From contig CAWKNX010000014.1 in assembly GCA_963851085.1 (NCBI GenBank), forward strand, positions 1 to 64,000: a stretch of DNA of 64,000 nt, written 5' to 3'. Positions 60,376 to 64,000 of the stretch are shown here, piece by piece. The DNA comes from DATFVJ01 sp963851085. GTDB taxonomy: Bacteria > Actinomycetota > Actinomycetes > Streptosporangiales > Streptosporangiaceae. Numbering within the stretch: the stretch's first letter is position 1; the number at the start of each line of letters is the position of its first letter. Made by a program: the position numbers and the translations under genes. Below the pieces are notes generated by a model. It was given only the letters and a program-made list of their open reading frames with translations. It did no database searches and was not told the origin of the DNA.

Positions 60376-61306
60376 CTACCAGCCGCGGCCCGCGAAGTGC
60401 TGCTCCGGCGGGAGGCTGTCGAGATTGATGCCGACCATTGCCTCGCCCAGGCCGCGCGACACCTTGGCGACCACGTCGGGGTCGTCGTGGAAGGTGGTCG
60501 CCTTGACGATCGCCGCCGCGCGCCTGGCCGGGTCACCTGACTTGAAGATGCCGGACCCAACGAACACGCCCTCGGCGCCGAGTTGCATCATCATCGCCGC
60601 ATCCGCTGGGGTGGCGATGCCGCCCGCGGTAAAGAGCACAACAGGCAGCGGCGGCCCTGGCGACCTCCTCGATCAGGTCGTGAGGCGCGGCGAGTTCCTT
60701 CGCCGCCGCGTACCGTTCCTGGCTCGACAGGGTGGATAGACGGCGGATCTCCGAGGTGATCTGGCGCATGTGCCTGGTCGCCTCCACCACGTTGCCCGTG
60801 CCAGCCTCGCCCTTGGACCTGATCATCGCCGCGCCCTCTGAGATCCTGCGCAGCGCCTCACCGAGATTGGTGGCGCCGCAGACGAACGGCACCGTGAACT
60901 GCCACTTGTCGACGTGGTGGCTCTCGTCCGCGGGCGTGAGAACCTCGGACTCGTCGATGTAGTCGACCCCGATGGCCTGTAGCACCTGCGCCTCGGCGAA
61001 ATGGCCGATACGGCACTTGGCCATGACCGGGATGGAGACCGCGCTGACAATGCCGTCGATCATGTCGGGATCGCTCATCCGCGCCACGCCGCCCTGGGCG
61101 CGGATGTCGGCGGGGACCCGCTCGAGGGCCATGACCGCGACTGCCCCCGCGTCCTCGGCGATCTTGGCATGATCCGGTGTGACGACGTCCATGATCACGC
61201 CGCCCTTGAGCATGTCGGCCATGCCTCGCTTGACCCTTGCGGTGCCTGTCTCGGGGCTCGCGCTGACATCAGCGGAGCCGGCAGTGCTGACGGTGCTGGC
61301 GGGCAT
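60376..61306 (-). pseudogene. pdxS: Pyridoxal 5'-phosphate synthase lyase subunit PdxS, frameshifted
   Basis: PdxS condenses ribose 5-phosphate, glyceraldehyde 3-phosphate and ammonia into PLP. From the ATG at 61306 the first frame reads VKRGMADMLKGGVIMDVVTPDHAKIAEDAGAVAVMALERVP through AAKELAAPHDLIEEVARA, all canonical. Near 60646-60656 the frame shifts: the next conserved part, LPVVLFTAGGIATPADAAMMMQLGAEGVFVGSGIFKSGDP to the end (AGRGW), is in another frame. Relative to homologues two bases are missing (or one added). Both halves are otherwise well preserved, so this is a recent lesion or a sequencing/assembly error. Confidence 0.85.
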
Positions 61307-61691
61307 ACAGGACCTCACATGGTGACGGTTGACTGTCATCGTCTGTCGTGCTGTGTCGTCGTGTCGTGTCCGATATGCCACGACAACTCTCACGACCGCG
61401 GCGGTTGCCGGATCCGGCGCTGGACACGCGGCGCGCCGCGATGTGCCATACCGGTTGCTTCCATGATATTCGCCGCCGTCGGTGCGGCCCAATGGCCACT
61501 ACCCGGGTCGCGCGCACGGCAAGTGGCCGCGAGGCGCCCCGCCGCGCTCATGTCGTGGCGAGTATGCGGCCGATTTCGCCAACCCGGCCGCGATTCGCTC
61601 CACGTCGCACGCTGCCACCCGGGGGCCCCCGGAACCCCCCGCATGCGCGCGGGCGGCGCCACGCGGCAGCCGTTACGTCGTTTGGGGACGA
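61307..61691. other. 385-base gap upstream of pdxS
   Basis: No gene is seen. It should hold the pdxS promoter; near the start of pdxS the minus strand has a run of imperfect acgacac/acgacag repeats (about 61325-61390). Copy 3 of the GC-rich element lies at 61626-61675 close to the end of the LemA-like gene. Confidence 0.4.
61626..61675. repeat. Dispersed GC-rich element, copy 3
   Basis: cccccggaaccccccgca (61626-61643), preceded by ggggg to form a perfect ggggg/ccccc stem, is followed by cgcggcagccgtta (61662-61675). The second block and the spacing (about 20 bases) match copy 2 at the end of aspS. Both copies sit just after the 3' end of a minus-strand gene. Confidence 0.55.
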
Positions 61692-62300
61692 TCAGCCGGT
61701 CAGGTGGGGCATGTCCGCGCCGTCGCTGCCTTCGTCACCTACCGGCGGCGCGTCGTCGATCTCGAAGAACACCGGTACCGGCGCCGCCCCGGCGAGGCGC
61801 AGCAGCCGCACGAGACGCCGTCGGCGTGCCGCGCGCGTCGCGGCCACCGCGTCGTTGTAGAACTTGCGTGCCAGGAAGACCTGGTGCCCCGCGCCCTCGA
61901 TCTCGGCGAGCAACTCGTCCGCGCCGCCCTTGCCTGTCAGCGACTCGCGGAACCCCGGCTGGCCAAATGCCGCCCGAAGCGCCCGGGAAAGATCGCTCTC
62001 CGCGAGCTCGCGTGGCTGTGCCTCGCCGCCAACCGCGGCGACGGACTCGACCTGGCCAGCAGCCCTCGCGTCGTGCGCCGCACCGGCGATGAGCAGGCTC
62101 GTCGCCGGATCGAGCAACCCGGACGCGGCAAGCTCGAGCGCGACCGCGCCACGCCTGGCCAGAGCCGCGTCAAGAGTGGCGCGCGCGGCCTCAGCGCGGG
62201 CATGCAGGCGGTCGAGCCTGGTCGCCCGCCATGACACGTAGAAGCCGACAAGCACGGCGACCGCGATAACGATCGCCACATCGGCCAGTACGCGATCCAT
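61692..62300 (-). CDS. LemA-like membrane protein
   Basis: The 202-residue product has one N-terminal membrane helix (DVAIVIAVAVLVGFYVSW) followed by helical segments. These include TRLDRLHARAEAARATLDAALARRGAVALELA and HQVFLARKFYNDAVAATRAARRRRLVRLLRLAG, a pattern like LemA proteins (LxxR, R.FYNDAV). An acidic tail ends the protein. LemA-like genes occur beside pimA in some actinobacteria; the role is unknown. The ATG at 62300 lies 61 bases after the pimA stop. Confidence 0.72.
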   Translation of the reverse strand: MDRVLADVAIVIAVAVLVGFYVSWRATRLDRLHARAEAARATLDAALARRGAVALELAASGLLDPATSLLIAGAAHDARAAGQVESVAAVGGEAQPRELAESDLSRALRAAFGQPGFRESLTGKGGADELLAEIEGAGHQVFLARKFYNDAVAATRAARRRRLVRLLRLAGAAPVPVFFEIDDAPPVGDEGSDGADMPHLTG

Positions 62301-62361
62301 TGGTATCCCTCAGCGGGGTGCGGAACCATGCGGAAGAAGACGCCGAGCGCACGCGCGGCTC

Positions 62362-63489
62362 TCATGGAGCGACGGCGACGCGGTCGGCGCCGGGCACCAC
62401 AGTCTCATAAACCCGGACCACATCGCGCGCAACCACCGACCAGTCATACGAACGAACCGCTGTCATCGCCGCGCGCGACACCTCCGCGCGCCGCTGCGGG
62501 TCGTCGAGCAACCGCCCGGCCGCCCTCGCCAGGTCCGCGGGGTTCCCAGTCTCGAACAGCTCACCCGCCTGGCCTGCCCGCAGCACGCGGCGGAACGCGT
62601 CCAGGTCGCTCGCCGCGATCGCCGCGCCGGACGCCATTGCCTCGGCGAGGACGATGCCGAAGCTCTCACCGCCGGTATTGGGCGCGCAGAACACGTCGAC
62701 CGAATGGTAGACCTGCGCCTTCACCTCCTCGCTGACCTGGCCGAGCAGGACGACGCGATCGCGCAGCGCCGCGGGCAGCTTTCCCGTCACCTCGTCGGCG
62801 TCGCCAGGGCCCGCGATGAGCAGGCGCAACGCGGGCCGCTGCGCCGCGAGCAGTTCGAAGGCGCCAAGCAGGACCTGCAGGCCCTTACGCGGTTCGTCCA
62901 TCCGGCCGAGGAAGCCGATCACCCCGCCGTCGCCCGGCCAGCCGGGCATCGGGCTAGCACTTGCGTACCTTCCCACCGCGACACCGTTCGGGATCAGCAC
63001 GGCGTCACCGCCGAGATGCTCGACAAGCGTCTTGCGCGCCGCCTCGGACACCGCGATCCTCGCGCTGATCTTCTCGAGCGCAGACTGAAGGACGGGGTGG
63101 GCGGCATGCAGAACGCGGGACCTGAGCATCGCGGTGTGGAAGGTCGCGACGATCGGGCCCGACGCCACCCAGCAGGCAAGAAGGGACAGGCTCGGCGCCA
63201 TGGGCTCGTGCACGTGCAAGACGTCGAAACCGCCGTCACGGACCCAGCGGCGAACCCGGCTCACGGACAGGAAACCGAACGCGAGCCTGGCCACCGACCC
63301 GTTGTACGGGACGGGCATGGCCCGCCCGGCCGGCACGACATAAGAAGGAAGCGGGGTGTCGTCGTCGGCCGGCGTGATCACCGAGACGTCGTGCCCGAGG
63401 CCACCCAGGGCCTCCGCCAGGTCTCTGACGTGCGCCTGTACCCCGCCAGGGACCTCCCAGGTGTAGGGGCAGACGATGCCCACCTTCAC
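62362..63489 (-). CDS. pimA: Phosphatidyl-myo-inositol mannosyltransferase
   Basis: PimA transfers mannose from GDP-mannose to phosphatidylinositol at the inner membrane face, starting PIM synthesis. The 375-residue GT-B (GT4) enzyme has VKVGIVCPYTWEVPGGVQAHVRDLAEAL, LHVHEPMAPSLSLLA, FHTAMLRSR, VLIPNGVAVGRY, VIGFLGRMDEPRKGLQVLLGAFELL and the sugar-nucleotide motif APNTGGESFGIVLAEAMASG. The GTG at 63489 overlaps the preceding acyltransferase stop (GTGA). Neighbours patA and the downstream gene match the PIM locus of other actinobacteria. Confidence 0.95.
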   Translation of the reverse strand: MKVGIVCPYTWEVPGGVQAHVRDLAEALGGLGHDVSVITPADDDTPLPSYVVPAGRAMPVPYNGSVARLAFGFLSVSRVRRWVRDGGFDVLHVHEPMAPSLSLLACWVASGPIVATFHTAMLRSRVLHAAHPVLQSALEKISARIAVSEAARKTLVEHLGGDAVLIPNGVAVGRYASASPMPGWPGDGGVIGFLGRMDEPRKGLQVLLGAFELLAAQRPALRLLIAGPGDADEVTGKLPAALRDRVVLLGQVSEEVKAQVYHSVDVFCAPNTGGESFGIVLAEAMASGAAIAASDLDAFRRVLRAGQAGELFETGNPADLARAAGRLLDDPQRRAEVSRAAMTAVRSYDWSVVARDVVRVYETVVPGADRVAVAP

Positions 63490-64000
63490 GGGCCCGCGCT
63501 CCCGGTGCCCGCGCTCCCGGTGCCCGCGCTCCCGGTGCCCGCGCCGCTGCCGTCGCCGCGCCATGGCCCTGGGCCGGTGCCGTTGGCGCGTCCCCCGTCG
63601 TCGCTGCCGCCCACGGCCACGTCATCCCCGCCCGCGACACCAGGGAACGCGCCATCGGCCGACCCTGCCGCGGCCGAGGCCGTCGCGGCCGAGGCCGCCG
63701 CGAGCCGGTCGGGGTCGAGATCGGCGACGAACACCTTCTGCAGCATGTGCCAGTCCTCCGGGTGCTCGCGGATGCCGGCCTCGAAAACACGTGCCATCTG
63801 CTGGGTCATCGCGGCCACCTTTTCCTTCCGCGTGCCCTCTGGCGGAACCGGGATTTCCTCGTTGATGTCCGCGCACCAGTAGTCGCCGTCGAAGCAGAGC
63901 GTTACCGGCATCAGTGCCGCCCCTGTCTGCAGGGCGAGGGCGGCCGGACCCGCCGCCATCCGGGCGGGCTCGCCGAAGAATGTCACCTCGACGCCACTCG
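63486..64000 (-). CDS. patA: Phosphatidylinositol mannoside acyltransferase, C-terminal part
   Basis: The gene runs off the window at its 5' end. The visible residues (GVEVTFFGEPARMAAGPAALALQTGAALMPVTLCFDG, then TRKEKVAAMTQQMARVFEAGIREHPEDWHMLQKVFVADL) match the C-terminal half of the lysophospholipid-acyltransferase-like PatA family, which acylates the mannose of PIM. Family members end soon after WHMLQ; here about 95 further residues, Ala/Gly/Asp/Ser-rich, end with three GTGSA repeats encoded by a 15-bp tandem repeat. The pimA start overlaps its stop. Confidence 0.9.
   Translation of the reverse strand, partial: SGVEVTFFGEPARMAAGPAALALQTGAALMPVTLCFDGDYWCADINEEIPVPPEGTRKEKVAAMTQQMARVFEAGIREHPEDWHMLQKVFVADLDPDRLAAASAATASAAAGSADGAFPGVAGGDDVAVGGSDDGGRANGTGPGPWRGDGSGAGTGSAGTGSAGTGSAGP
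63492..63536. repeat. 15-bp tandem repeat at patA 3' end
   Basis: Three exact copies of gcccgcgctcccggt (63492-63506, 63507-63521, 63522-63536) encode GTGSA repeats at the end of PatA on the minus strand. Confidence 0.92.

Noticed and set aside
60376..61306. Programmed ribosomal frameshift in pdxS
   Set aside because: No slippery heptamer or downstream stimulatory structure is evident, and pdxS is not known to use recoding; mutation or sequence error is simpler.

Overview
The window is from a high-GC (about 70% by eye) actinobacterial chromosome. The evidence is the gene set (mannosyltransferase PimA and acyltransferase PatA for phosphatidylinositol mannosides, an Eis-like acetyltransferase, actinobacterial Rel, DUF948 and DUF349 proteins), the many GTG starts and the pervasive ATGA/GTGA overlaps. 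Gene order resembles Mycobacterium and Streptomyces, but arg lacks argF and no hisS sits beside aspS. The sequence does not fix the genus; a Streptosporangiales-like lineage is only a guess. No rRNA, tRNA, CRISPR array, phage or insertion sequence was seen.

Layout. (1) 0.6-20 kb, nearly all on the minus strand: tyrS, a 3-methyladenine DNA glycosylase, the operon argC-J-B-D-R-G-H with a tandem ARG-box operator, a small lipoprotein, pheST, a PAS histidine kinase, a SpoU-family rRNA methyltransferase, and infC-rpmI-rplT. infC appears to start at an AUC codon behind a hairpin-rich leader that contains an intrinsic terminator. (2) 20-29.6 kb: MarR regulator, aroE, mltG, ruvX, alaS, two small membrane-linked proteins and rarA. 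(3) 29.6-35.2 kb: an envelope module made of a LolA/RseB-like secreted protein and an ABC exporter, with a response regulator and histidine kinase encoded divergently. A 17-bp direct repeat with a 21-bp period lies between the two arms. (4) 35.4-43.5 kb: aspS, a metallo-beta-lactamase hydrolase, a membrane-anchored cyclophilin, a DUF349 protein and the (p)ppGpp enzyme Rel. (5) 43.5-49.5 kb: an accessory insertion at the normally adjacent rel/apt junction, with a PAP2 phosphatase whose end overlaps the rel start, an orphan membrane alpha/beta hydrolase and two divergent cytochromes P450. (6) 49.6-64 kb: apt, secF-secD-yajC, ruvB-ruvA-ruvC, an Eis-like acetyltransferase, yebC, pdxT, a wrecked glycogen-debranching-type gene, a frameshifted pdxS, a LemA-like protein, pimA and the partial patA.

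Functionally the window is mostly core metabolism and information processing: arginine, aromatic and vitamin B6 synthesis, aminoacyl-tRNA synthesis, translation initiation, recombination, secretion, stringent response and envelope glycolipids. Short in-frame tandem DNA repeats and Ala/Gly/Pro-rich inserts are unusually frequent at gene ends and inside enzymes. The least explained items are the infC leader, the 31-bp palindrome at the ABC gene junction, the dispersed GC-rich element near gene ends, the membrane hydrolase and the damaged pdxS region.
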